A DNA stretch of 64,000 nucleotides from an uncultured Flavobacteriaceae bacterium (GTDB lineage Bacteria; Bacteroidota; Bacteroidia; Flavobacteriales; Flavobacteriaceae): positions 760,001-824,000 of the forward strand of contig CALSUE010000001.1 of the NCBI GenBank assembly GCA_943789455.1, written 5' to 3'. Both the position numbers and the translations under genes were made by a program. Positions 34,791 through 42,895 of this stretch are shown here, one piece after another. The notes below the pieces were generated by a model. It was not told where the DNA came from. It did not search any database and saw nothing but the letters and a program-made list of their open reading frames with translations. The number at the start of each line of letters is the position of its first letter. The first letter of the stretch is position 1.

Positions 34791-36203
34791 ATGAAAAAAA
34801 TTGATCGCAGAAAAGCATTAAAAAATTTAACCATTGGGATTGGTGGAGCTACGCTACTTTCTAACCCATTAAGTGGATTTGCAACTACAAAAACAAATTC
34901 AAAAACTATTCCTTCAACAAAAATTGGAAATCCTAATATTGAAAACCCTGTAACCGCTATTACTTTAGGGGCTGGAAATAGAGGAAACGTTTATGGGAAT
35001 TACGGAATTGAATTTTCTAAAGAATTAGATATTATTGGTGTAGCTGAACCCATCTCAATTCGTAAAGAACGATATGCAAAAAAACATAATATTTTAGAGG
35101 AAAATAGGTTTGATACCTGGGAAGACGTTTTTAATAGACCTAAATTTGCCGATGCAGTGATTATCACTACACCAGATAATTTACATTATGGTCCTTGTAT
35201 GAAAGCTCTCGAGTTGGGATATGATGTATTATTAGAAAAACCGATAGCTCCCTCCGAAAAGGAATGCCTAGACATCTTAAATTTAGCCAATAAAACAGGT
35301 AGAATTGTTGCCGTATGTCATGTCTTGCGTTATGCTCCTTATTTTATAAAATTACGTGAAATGATTCAATCTGGAGCTATAGGAAAACTGATAAGTATTC
35401 AGCATTTAGAACCTATAGAACATATTCATATGTCTCATTCCTATGTAAGAGGCAATTGGCATAATTCTAAAGAAACAACACCAATTATTCTTGCTAAATC
35501 TTGTCATGATTTAGATATATTAAGATGGTTGATTGATAAACCTTGTAAAAGTATTGCTGCGTTTGGTAGTTTAAAATGGTTTAAAAAAGAAAATGCTCCA
35601 GAAGGAAGTACTAATAGATGTACTGATGGTTGTGCTGTAGAAAAAAACTGTCCATATTCAGCTTTGAAAATTTACAACAAACCCAATGGATGGTCTTCTG
35701 TATTTGACTTACCAGATGACATATCTAAGCATGAGGAATATATATTAGAGCAATTAAAAACTACAAATTATGGACGTTGTGTTTATAGAATGGAAAATGA
35801 CCAACCAGATCATTATATAACATCCATGGAGTTTGAGGATGAAATTACCGCCAACTTTTCTATGGAAGCTTTTACCTCATATCATGGAAGAAGAACACGA
35901 GTTATGGGTTCTCATGGGGATATTACTGGAGATATGACTGAATTTACTCACACAGATTTCTTAACAGGTAAAAAAACCATATGGGATATTTCTGTTGACA
36001 AAAATAACAATAGTGGCTATCAGGGAAGTGGACATGGTGGTGGGGATTGGAGATTAGTTACAGATTGGATTAACGCTGTAAAAAATCAAAACTCTAGTCT
36101 ATTAACCTCAACTATAGATGCTTCTGTAGAAAGTCATATTATGGGATTTATGGCTGAAAAAAGTAGAAAATCAAAACAAATAACACCTATTCAATTAACC
36201 TAA
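34791..36203 (+). CDS. Tat-exported Gfo/Idh/MocA family oxidoreductase
   Basis: The N-terminus MKKIDRRKALKNLTIGIGGAT carries twin arginines and a moderately hydrophobic stretch, as expected for Tat export with bound NAD(P). The Rossmann region (ITLGAGNRGNVYG) and EKP motif (LLEKPIAPSEKE) place it in Gfo/Idh/MocA; related exported members include glycoside hydrolase family 109 enzymes and uncharacterised dehydrogenases. A CTDGCAVEKNCPYS cluster near residue 280 could bind metal. It is 470 aa long, typical for this exported branch. Confidence 0.86.
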   Translation: MKKIDRRKALKNLTIGIGGATLLSNPLSGFATTKTNSKTIPSTKIGNPNIENPVTAITLGAGNRGNVYGNYGIEFSKELDIIGVAEPISIRKERYAKKHNILEENRFDTWEDVFNRPKFADAVIITTPDNLHYGPCMKALELGYDVLLEKPIAPSEKECLDILNLANKTGRIVAVCHVLRYAPYFIKLREMIQSGAIGKLISIQHLEPIEHIHMSHSYVRGNWHNSKETTPIILAKSCHDLDILRWLIDKPCKSIAAFGSLKWFKKENAPEGSTNRCTDGCAVEKNCPYSALKIYNKPNGWSSVFDLPDDISKHEEYILEQLKTTNYGRCVYRMENDQPDHYITSMEFEDEITANFSMEAFTSYHGRRTRVMGSHGDITGDMTEFTHTDFLTGKKTIWDISVDKNNNSGYQGSGHGGGDWRLVTDWINAVKNQNSSLLTSTIDASVESHIMGFMAEKSRKSKQITPIQLT

Positions 36204-36234
36204 ATATCTTTTCACATTAGAGTCTAAGTTTGGT

Positions 36235-36846
36235 ATGAAAGTAGGTCATGTATTATTTAAAACTAATAACTTAAAGGCATCATTTAAAGCCTTTGAAAAA
36301 TTAGGTTTCAATGTTGAATATGGCTCTAAAAGTAAACCTCACAATGCTTTAATTTATTTTTCAGAGGGGCCTTACATTGAGCTTTTAGAAAAAGCACCAA
36401 TATCTCCTTTTATAAAATTAATATTACGTTTAATGGGTAGACGTTTATTAGTAGAGCGGTTTAATTCTTGGGAAAATGCAAAGGAAGGTTTTTTTGAAAT
36501 ATGTTTAGAGAATAACACTGCTAACTTTGAAAAAGAAATAAAAATATTAAATAAATTCAAAGAAGGTTTTTTTGTAACTAGAAGTAAAAGAATAGATCCA
36601 TCTCATCGAGTTTTAACATGGAAACTCCTCTTTCCAAATCAAATTAAAATTCCTTTTCTCATGACAAAATTTAGTAAAAACCCAAAACCTAACAACTTTG
36701 TTCACCCCAATAAAATTAAAAGAATAAAACAAATATCATACGGTACAGATTCAAAATTCATTTCAATCCTCAATGAATTATGTGATGATAGCACACTTCA
36801 ATTATATGAGGGACACGGAGTAAAAGATGTGTTTTACGAAAAATAA
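36235..36846 (+). CDS. VOC/glyoxalase-like domain protein
   Basis: The 203-aa protein starts VGHVLFKTNNLKASFKAFEKLGF, like the first strand and helix of a VOC domain, and has YFSEGPYIELLEKAP with a possible metal Glu. The second half is basic and resembles the Glyoxalase_3-like group loosely. It follows the Tat oxidoreductase by 31 nt and may be cotranscribed. Function unknown. Confidence 0.7.
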   Translation: MKVGHVLFKTNNLKASFKAFEKLGFNVEYGSKSKPHNALIYFSEGPYIELLEKAPISPFIKLILRLMGRRLLVERFNSWENAKEGFFEICLENNTANFEKEIKILNKFKEGFFVTRSKRIDPSHRVLTWKLLFPNQIKIPFLMTKFSKNPKPNNFVHPNKIKRIKQISYGTDSKFISILNELCDDSTLQLYEGHGVKDVFYEK

Positions 36847-36860
36847 TACTTTACATAAAC

Positions 36861-36885
36861 AAAAAAGCCTCACATTTCTGTGAAG
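36861..36885 (-). terminator. minus-strand hairpin terminator
   Basis: On the minus strand CTTCACA-GAAA-TGTGAGG is followed by CTTTTTTG. It lies beyond the partial tRNA-Arg repeat and may be the original tRNA operon terminator. Confidence 0.55.
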
Positions 36886-36891
36886 TTTTAA

Positions 36892-36908
36892 GTGAGCCCG
36901 ATAGGATT
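36892..36908. repeat. 17-bp direct repeat of the tRNA-Arg 3' end (outer copy)
   Basis: GTGAGCCCGATAGGATT is identical to 37033-37049, which covers the last 15-16 nt of tRNA-Arg. It is followed by about 35 bases of locally GC-richer sequence not shared with the tRNA. It resembles an attachment-site duplication or remnant. Confidence 0.7.
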
Positions 36909-36970
36909 AGCCTCGCTGATCCTTAACGCTCCGCGCTGAAAATCAACAAAAGAAACTTCAGTATCACCCA

Positions 36971-37006
36971 AAATAAAAAAGCAAGCTCTTTATTTTGAGC
37001 TTGCTT
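36971..37006 (-). terminator. terminator of the tRNA operon
   Basis: On the minus strand AAGCAAGCTC-AAAATAAA-GAGCTTGCTT forms a perfect 10-bp stem followed by TTTTATTTT, 28 nt beyond the tRNA-Arg 3' end. Confidence 0.8.
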
Positions 37007-37032
37007 CGTTTCAACTTTTTGTTGATTTATTT

Positions 37033-37049
37033 GTGAGCCCGATAGGATT
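37033..37049. repeat. 17-bp direct repeat at the tRNA-Arg 3' end (inner copy)
   Basis: Same GTGAGCCCGATAGGATT as at 36892-36908; this copy is part of the intact tRNA-Arg gene plus one flanking base. Confidence 0.7.
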
Positions 37050-37107
37050 CGAACCTATGACCGCCTCCTTAGAAGGGAGGTGCTCTATCCAGCTGAGCTA
37101 CGAGCCC
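37034..37107 (-). tRNA. tRNA-Arg (anticodon TCT)
   Basis: The minus strand reads GGGCTCGTAGCTCAGCTGGA at the 5' end, an anticodon stem-loop with TCT in CCCTTCTAAGG, and the T-loop GGTTCGAATCC. The acceptor stem closes with two G-U pairs, and the discriminator base is A. No CCA is encoded. It is the last of three tRNAs on one transcript. Confidence 0.95.
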
Positions 37108-37148
37108 GTAGTTTTTATGTTTCTACGAAAACACCACTTTTTACTTTG

Positions 37149-37223
37149 TCGGGGTGGCAGGATTCGAACCTGCGACCTCCTCGTCCCAAACGAGGCGCGA
37201 TGACCGGGCTACGCTACACCCCG
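37149..37223 (-). tRNA. tRNA-Pro (anticodon TGG)
   Basis: The minus strand begins CGGGGTGTAGCGTAGCCCGG, has the anticodon loop TTTGGGA in CCTCGTTTGGGACGAGG, and the T-loop GGTTCGAATCC. The seven-base acceptor stem CGGGGTG/CACCCCG is perfect, and the discriminator is A. Confidence 0.96.
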
Positions 37224-37236
37224 AGTAGCAATTGTT

Positions 37237-37323
37237 GCGGAGAGTGTGGGATTCGAACCCACGCGACAGTTACCCGTCGACAGTTTAGCAAACTGCTCCA
37301 TTAACCACTCTGGCAACTCTCCG
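37237..37323 (-). tRNA. tRNA-Ser (anticodon GCT)
   Basis: The minus strand begins CGGAGAGTTGCCAGAGTGGT, with CAGTTTGCTAAACTG holding anticodon GCT and the long variable arm (CGACGGGTAACTGTCG) of class II tRNAs. The acceptor stem CGGAGAG/CTCTCCG is perfect. It is the first tRNA of the operon, 35 nt downstream of a strong promoter. Confidence 0.95.
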
Positions 37324-37357
37324 TAAAACTAACAATGTTAGTAAAAAATTGCGAGTG

Positions 37358-37389
37358 CAAATGTAACATACCAAATACAATATTGCAAG
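37358..37389 (-). promoter_or_regulatory. promoter of the tRNA-Ser-Pro-Arg operon
   Basis: The minus strand has CTTG (37386-37389), a 20-nt spacer and TACATTTG (37358-37365) followed by CAC, a perfect -7 box directly before the tRNA-Ser gene. Confidence 0.65.
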
Positions 37390-37414
37390 GTTTTTTATAC
37401 TTTTTGCAATAAAA

Positions 37415-39478
37415 TTAATCAGGGTATTCTACACGCACATGATAGATATTCATTAATTTTCTTTTGATTACTTTTTTTATTTTTTCAATCTCACTAAAAG
37501 TAATATCAGAATTAATAAATTGGTTGTCTAGCTTTTGTTTTTCTACGATCTTATCTATTAAATTATCTATAGACTGGGCTGTAGGTTGTTGTAAACTTTT
37601 TGAAGCAGCTTCAGCGGCATCACATATCATTAATATAGCAGTTTCTTTAGAGAAAGGAACTGGTCCTTTGTACTGAAATTTTTTAATATCTGCTTCTTCT
37701 TCTGGACTTTGTTCTTGTTCTTTAACATAGAAGTAATATACCAAACTTGTGCCGTGGTGGGTTCTAATAAAGTCTATAATTCTATCTGGAAGTCTATATT
37801 GTTTGGCAAGCTCTATTCCTTTAATTACATGATCAGTAATTATTTTTGCGCTATCTGTTGGAGATAGATCATTATGTGGATTCACACCTGTAGACTGATT
37901 TTCAATAAAATACATTGGATTTAATATTTTTCCAATATCATGATATAGAGCACCTGTTCTAACTAGCATTGAATTTGCGCCAATTTCATTAGCCGCTGCT
38001 TCCGCTAAATTAGCAACCTGCATCGAATGTTGAAATGTACCTGGCGCCTTTTCATTCAACTCTCTTAAAAGTCTTGTATTGGTGCTTGATAGTTCTAACA
38101 AAGTAACATCTGACACCAATCCAAATATTTTCTCGTAAGCATAGATGAAAAATAATGACAAAAATGACAACAAACCATTAGCTCCAAACATCATTAAATA
38201 TTCCCAATTAATTTGAGACGCATTTCCTTCTTTAATAATTGAAAATGCAAGATATGTAATCATGTAAATTAATGTAATTTGACCCACAGAAATAAAAAGA
38301 TTTGCTCTTTTGTGAAGTTCTGAGACAGTTAAAATAGTTACTATACCTGCTATAATATGAAGATAGATAAATTCAAAGCTATCGGGTACAATAAAACCCA
38401 GAAGCAACACGGTTAATACATGTGTAAACAAACCAAGTCTTGCATCAAAAAAAGCTTTCAAAACTATTGGTAAAATACTCAACGGGACCACATATAAGTA
38501 ATCTGAGTTGTATTTTACAACTAGGGTTTGAATCAAAAGCATAAAACTAACATTAAAAAATATAAATGTTACTTTGGTATTGTTATCAAAAATTTCTTTT
38601 CGATACTTATGCAAGAATAATAAAAGCATTAAAAGAGCTAGAGATACTAATATCGTATAACCCAATACAATCCAATAATAATTAGCATTTGTCCATAGTT
38701 TTGACTCTGACTGTCCTTTGAGTGAAAACAGAATAGCCATTTTTTTTCCTTCAACTATATCACCTTTTAAAATAATTAATTCACCTACTGAAACCTTTCC
38801 TTTACTGAGAGAAATTTCATTAACTGATTCATCAATTACTTTTTGAGTAAACTCATTATCATAAGAAACATTTGGTTTTATAACTTCAGAAAGTATCGAT
38901 AAATTAATATTCTGAGAATAACTGTAAGGCTGCTCACCCAAACTATTTTTAATGAGTTCAAAAACATCTTTTGAATACAACAAATTAGTATAGATGATAT
39001 CTTGTACTTGATTATCTTTCTTTAAGGCAATGAAACTATTTTTATCAGAAATAATTCCTTCACTAGTAGCCTCTATAAAACCATTATTATATACATTGTC
39101 AATTATAGTATTACCAGTTAACACCATAGACTCAATATCAATTTTTGATAATGAATCGCTTACATTATATAATGATGTTCTCAATTGGTAAGCTTTTTTT
39201 ACCTCCGATACAGTTTCTTTATTAAATTGAAAATATAATTTGGCAGCTACTTCTATTGTTTTAATTTCCTCTGTAATTTCCTCTTCAGATTTATTGATTG
39301 CAAAATCAAAGGGAGCGTAGAGATTATCATATTGCCAGGGCTTCCCCTTGGTAAACTCATATTTAAACTGTCCTCCTTTTGGGAAAAGATATACAATAGC
39401 AACGGTTGTGATTAAAAAAAGAATAACCTTGTAAATGGTAGTATTGTGCTTGTATAATTTGTTTACAGTTTTACTCAT
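37415..39478 (-). CDS. HD family phosphohydrolase with 7TM-HD architecture (PgpH-like)
   Basis: The protein has an N-terminal span (about residues 14-32), an extracytoplasmic 7TMR-HDED region (about 45-260), seven membrane segments (about 260-460) and a cytosolic HD domain with GALYHDIGKI, NPHNDLSPTDSA and RTHHGTS. This architecture is that of PgpH, a c-di-AMP phosphodiesterase in Gram-positives; many Bacteroidota carry one. The track ATG at 39499 coincides with the -7 promoter box, so the ATG at 39478 (MSKTVNKL) is the likely start, giving about 687 aa. Confidence 0.9.
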   Translation of the reverse strand: MSKTVNKLYKHNTTIYKVILFLITTVAIVYLFPKGGQFKYEFTKGKPWQYDNLYAPFDFAINKSEEEITEEIKTIEVAAKLYFQFNKETVSEVKKAYQLRTSLYNVSDSLSKIDIESMVLTGNTIIDNVYNNGFIEATSEGIISDKNSFIALKKDNQVQDIIYTNLLYSKDVFELIKNSLGEQPYSYSQNINLSILSEVIKPNVSYDNEFTQKVIDESVNEISLSKGKVSVGELIILKGDIVEGKKMAILFSLKGQSESKLWTNANYYWIVLGYTILVSLALLMLLLFLHKYRKEIFDNNTKVTFIFFNVSFMLLIQTLVVKYNSDYLYVVPLSILPIVLKAFFDARLGLFTHVLTVLLLGFIVPDSFEFIYLHIIAGIVTILTVSELHKRANLFISVGQITLIYMITYLAFSIIKEGNASQINWEYLMMFGANGLLSFLSLFFIYAYEKIFGLVSDVTLLELSSTNTRLLRELNEKAPGTFQHSMQVANLAEAAANEIGANSMLVRTGALYHDIGKILNPMYFIENQSTGVNPHNDLSPTDSAKIITDHVIKGIELAKQYRLPDRIIDFIRTHHGTSLVYYFYVKEQEQSPEEEADIKKFQYKGPVPFSKETAILMICDAAEAASKSLQQPTAQSIDNLIDKIVEKQKLDNQFINSDITFSEIEKIKKVIKRKLMNIYHVRVEYPD

Positions 39479-39498
39479 AAGTATACATGTTGTGAACA

Positions 39499-39530
39499 CA
39501 AACTTAACTTAAAAAAATGGACGTCAAAAA
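39499..39530 (-). promoter_or_regulatory. promoter of the PgpH-like gene
   Basis: The minus strand has TTTTTG (39525-39530), an 18-nt spacer and TAAGTTTG (39499-39506). The transcript would start about 13 nt before the ATG at 39478 and would exclude the track start. Confidence 0.6.
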
Positions 39531-39570
39531 TTGAAAGGATAGATTCCTGACAAATTTGATTTAAAATAGT

Positions 39571-39578
39571 TAGTTTTG
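39571..39578 (+). promoter_or_regulatory. candidate -7 element for the thiolase gene
   Basis: TAGTTTTG matches TAnnTTTG, 30 nt before the ATG at 39609; it again argues against the track start at 39576. A well-placed -33 box is not obvious. Confidence 0.4.
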
Positions 39579-39608
39579 TTTGATAATAGCACATTAAAAA
39601 TATTGAAA

Positions 39609-40796
39609 ATGAAAATCAAAGAAGTTGTAATTGTATCAGTAGGCAGAACACCAATAGGAAGTTTCTTGGGTAGTCTATCAAAAATCACAGCTCCAAAATT
39701 AGGTGCAATAGCTATTAAAGGTGCCCTAAATAAAATTAATCTTAACCCAAACCAAGTTGACGAGGTTTTTATGGGTAATGTAGTATCAGCTGGTTTAGGT
39801 CAAGCACCCGCAAGACAAGCTGCAATATTAGCTGGCATTTCAGAGACTGTTCCTTGTACAACAATTAATAAGGTTTGCTCTTCCGGAATGAAAGCTATTA
39901 TGTTAGCAGCTCAATCTATAGCTTTAGGAGATGCAACAATTGTAGTTGCTGGTGGCATGGAAAACATGAGCTCAATTCCTCATTACCTTCACGGAAGACA
40001 AGGAACTAAATTTGGCCCCACTACATTAGAAGACGGAATGCAAAAAGATGGTTTGGTAGATGCTTATGACAATGTTGCAATGGGTGTTTGTGCAGATGCA
40101 TGTGCAACTAAATTCGGTTTTTCAAGGGAGGAGCAAGATGCTTATGCAATACAATCTTACCAAAGATCAACTGAAGCCTGGAAATTAGGAAAGTTTTCTG
40201 ATGAAATTATTCCAGTAGAAATACCACAACGAAAAGGCCCCTCTATTTTTATGGATGAAGATGAGGAATATAAAAATGTTAGGATGGAAAAAATCCCTTC
40301 CTTAAGAGCTGCTTTTTCAAAAGACGGAACTGTAACTGCTGCAAATGCATCTACAATTAACGATGGTGGTGCAGCTTTAATTTTAATGTCTGAAGAAAAA
40401 GCACTAGAATTAAATCTTACACCTATTGCCAAAATTAAAAGCTATGCAGATGCCGCCCATGAACCAAAATGGTTTACTACCGCTCCATCAAAAGCAATTC
40501 CAAAAGCCTTAGAAAAAATAGATATGTCTATTGATGAAATAGAGTATTTTGAATTAAACGAGGCTTTTTCTGTAGTAGGATTAGCTAATATGAAAATACT
40601 AGGATTAAAAGATGACATCGTAAATGTTAATGGTGGTGCAGTGTCTTTAGGTCATCCGCTAGGGGTTTCAGGAGCAAGAATAATTATTTCACTACTATCT
40701 GTATTAAAACAAAATAAAGCTAAAATTGGAGCTGCAGGAATTTGCAATGGTGGCGGTGGTGCAAGTGCAATGATTATTGAATCTCTTTTAAAATAA
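39609..40796 (+). CDS. acetyl-CoA C-acyltransferase (thiolase)
   Basis: This 395-aa thiolase condenses or cleaves acyl-CoAs in fatty acid or acetoacetyl-CoA metabolism. The nucleophilic Cys90 is in NKVCSSGMKA; the second half has FELNEAFSVV, the GGAVSLGHPLGVSGARI His motif and CNGGGGASA with the second catalytic Cys. The start MKIKEVVIVSVGRTPIG at 39609 matches the family. The NlpC/P60 gene follows 6 nt later, an unrelated product but a probable shared transcript. Confidence 0.93.
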   Translation: MKIKEVVIVSVGRTPIGSFLGSLSKITAPKLGAIAIKGALNKINLNPNQVDEVFMGNVVSAGLGQAPARQAAILAGISETVPCTTINKVCSSGMKAIMLAAQSIALGDATIVVAGGMENMSSIPHYLHGRQGTKFGPTTLEDGMQKDGLVDAYDNVAMGVCADACATKFGFSREEQDAYAIQSYQRSTEAWKLGKFSDEIIPVEIPQRKGPSIFMDEDEEYKNVRMEKIPSLRAAFSKDGTVTAANASTINDGGAALILMSEEKALELNLTPIAKIKSYADAAHEPKWFTTAPSKAIPKALEKIDMSIDEIEYFELNEAFSVVGLANMKILGLKDDIVNVNGGAVSLGHPLGVSGARIIISLLSVLKQNKAKIGAAGICNGGGGASAMIIESLLK

Positions 40797-40802
40797 AAAA
40801 AT

Positions 40803-41573
40803 ATGCTCTACGGCATTTGTAATTTAAGTATTGTACCTCTTCGATTGGAAGCAAGTGATGCATCAGAAATGGTCTCTCAGATCCTTTTTGGAGAGGAATT
40901 CAAAGTACTTGAAAAAGAAAAAAAGTGGAGTAAAATTGAATTGAGTTTTGATGGCTATATTGGCTATATAGACAATAAGCAATATGAAGTAATAGACGAG
41001 AAAACTTTTAATAATTTATCGAATTCTAAACATTATTATTCGACTGAAATAATAGATTTTGTTACTACAAAAGAAAATCAATTAAGCACTATTTCTATTG
41101 GTTCTAGACTTCCTTTTTACAAGGATCAACACTTTACAATAGGTGCAAAAGATTATTTTTACGAAGGTAATGTATATTCAGAAAAATTGGCAAAAAACGA
41201 AATCATTCGAAAAGCATTTCAATTTTTAAATACACCTTATTTATGGGGTGGAAAAACTCCTTTTGGAATAGATTGTTCTGGTTTTACACAATTAGTTTAC
41301 AAGCTCTGCGGCTATTCTCTTCTCAGAGATGCTAAAGATCAAGCTACTCAAGGAGAAGTTTTGAGCTTTATAGAAGAATCTGAGCCCGGTGACCTAGCCT
41401 TTTTTGACAATGAAGAGGGTAGTATTGTTCATGTTGGAATTATTATGAATGATTACAACATTATACATGCTCACGGAAAAGTAAGAATAGACACATTAGA
41501 TCACAGTGGTATTTACAATGTAGACACCAAAACACACACCCATAAATTAAGAGTAATTAAAAAAATTATATAA
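40803..41573 (+). CDS. NlpC/P60 family cysteine peptidase with N-terminal SH3-like domain
   Basis: The C-terminal NlpC/P60 domain (about residues 130-256) has GIDCSGFTQLVY with catalytic Cys158, DNEEGSIVHVGII with the catalytic His, and NIIHAHGKVRID with the third polar residue. The N-terminal half resembles bacterial SH3 domains used in such dipeptidyl-peptidase-VI-like enzymes, which act on L-Ala-gamma-D-Glu or gamma-D-Glu-diamino acid muropeptides. No signal peptide is seen, suggesting a cytosolic recycling role as for YkfC-type enzymes. Confidence 0.88.
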   Translation: MLYGICNLSIVPLRLEASDASEMVSQILFGEEFKVLEKEKKWSKIELSFDGYIGYIDNKQYEVIDEKTFNNLSNSKHYYSTEIIDFVTTKENQLSTISIGSRLPFYKDQHFTIGAKDYFYEGNVYSEKLAKNEIIRKAFQFLNTPYLWGGKTPFGIDCSGFTQLVYKLCGYSLLRDAKDQATQGEVLSFIEESEPGDLAFFDNEEGSIVHVGIIMNDYNIIHAHGKVRIDTLDHSGIYNVDTKTHTHKLRVIKKII

Positions 41574-41606
41574 AAAAAAGTCAACGTTAGCGTTGACTTT
41601 TTTTAT
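41572..41606. terminator. bidirectional hairpin terminator
   Basis: AAAAGTCAACG-TTAG-CGTTGACTTTT lies between the convergent NlpC/P60 and TPR genes, flanked by A and T runs for both directions. Confidence 0.82.
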
Positions 41607-41625
41607 AACAGGTTAAAACAAATTT

Positions 41626-42870
41626 TTAATCTCTCATTTCTCTGTAAAGGTCTGTAAATTCAGTAGCTTTTTCTTCCATCTCTAAAGTTTGATATATATT
41701 CATCAAAAATTGAACAGTATTTATACTTCTGCTATATTTATCAGCTTTTTCTAAATAAGGTAAAGCTTGTTTATGAACTCCTTTTTGCTTTAACAGTAAT
41801 TCGTCGTACTTATCGAAATCAGATAAATTGTTATTCATTTCATCAACTATTTCTTTTTCCTGATTCATAATAACTATAGCTAAATTTAAATAAGCATCAC
41901 CATAATCCTCTTTTAATTCAATTGCTTTCTCATAATTTTTCCTAGCCTCCTCGACCTTACCATCATTAAAACTAATCACACCTAAATTAAAAAACAATTG
42001 AGGGTTATTTGGGTCTATACTTATAGCTAGCTCAATAAGCTCTCCATACTTTTCCATATTTTTTAATTGGAAATAGATATCTGCATGGGTTAAAATTAAA
42101 TTAATATCTTTTGGATACGCTTTTCTCGCTTCACCAACTGCTACTAATGCTTCTTCGATTTTTCCTTGGCTTTTTAGGATGTAAGCCACATTCTTAATAA
42201 TATCTCCAGTTTTTGATTCAGTTAATTCATTAACTGGATCCTTGTAAAGACCTAATTTAACTTGTAAATCTCTATTCTTTTCATCTCCAAGATCTTCTTT
42301 CTCATCTGAAGACTTATTTGTCGCATAGTATATTTTAGATATTCCAGTGTACCCAATGTCTTGTAATTCTTTGTAATATTTTAAAGAATTATCATAGTCT
42401 TTCGCTAGGCTTGAACTTACTGCTGCATTATATATAAAAATGGTGTCTGCCTTACTCAATTGATAGGTCAAATAAAAACTATCAGATGCGTTCTTATAGT
42501 CTTGGCCTGTGTATTGGTCACTTGCTAATTGGTAAACTTCTTGTACCATTTGATTTTGAAGCGTAGTTCCCATTTCAGTATACCTCATTTTACCAGTTTC
42601 ATTCTCAAAATTAAATAAGTTTTCAAAAGCATTCGCTGCAGTTTTAAAATCTTTTTTTCCGTAAAAAGCTTGAGCTTTTAAGAAATAGAACTTTCCTTTA
42701 ATTTTATCATCCATGTTTGCAATTAGAGATTGAGCCGAACTTATGGCTGTTATTGCTGTTGGATAATCTTTAATTTTTAAAGCCTTTTCTGCTGCTTTTA
42801 ATTCATTTTTTTGGGCAAAAGTGGAGAGGGTTGCTAATCCAAATGCTAATGCTAATACCTTCGTTTTCAT
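41626..42870 (-). CDS. secreted tetratricopeptide repeat protein
   Basis: A signal peptide (MKTKVLALAFGLATLSTFAQ) precedes 390 residues of helical repeats; clear TPRs are PQLFFNLGVISFNDGKVEEA with its neighbour DAYLNLAIVIMNQEKE near residues 280-340. It should be a periplasmic scaffold. It begins 25 nt after the gyrA stop on the same strand, so it is probably transcribed with gyrA. The function is otherwise unknown. Confidence 0.85.
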   Translation of the reverse strand: MKTKVLALAFGLATLSTFAQKNELKAAEKALKIKDYPTAITAISSAQSLIANMDDKIKGKFYFLKAQAFYGKKDFKTAANAFENLFNFENETGKMRYTEMGTTLQNQMVQEVYQLASDQYTGQDYKNASDSFYLTYQLSKADTIFIYNAAVSSSLAKDYDNSLKYYKELQDIGYTGISKIYYATNKSSDEKEDLGDEKNRDLQVKLGLYKDPVNELTESKTGDIIKNVAYILKSQGKIEEALVAVGEARKAYPKDINLILTHADIYFQLKNMEKYGELIELAISIDPNNPQLFFNLGVISFNDGKVEEARKNYEKAIELKEDYGDAYLNLAIVIMNQEKEIVDEMNNNLSDFDKYDELLLKQKGVHKQALPYLEKADKYSRSINTVQFLMNIYQTLEMEEKATEFTDLYREMRD

Positions 42871-42895
42871 CTTAAATTATTTATTTTTTTAATAG

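Noticed and set aside
36892-37049. A second, degenerate tRNA-Arg gene at 36892
   Set aside because: Only the 3'-most 15-16 nt match; there is no anticodon arm, D-arm or 5' acceptor strand.
37080-37304. 74-aa plus-strand ORF (GWQDSNLRPPRPKRG...)
   Set aside because: It is the antisense translation of the three tRNA genes, a well-known type of spurious ORF in databases.
37371-37414. TTGCAA...TTGCAA pair after the PgpH-like gene as a terminator
   Set aside because: TTGCAA is self-complementary and the stem is weak; it overlaps the tRNA promoter -33 region and is better explained by it.
40157-40432. 91-aa minus-strand ORF within the thiolase gene
   Set aside because: Shadow of a thiolase with both catalytic Cys and His motifs.
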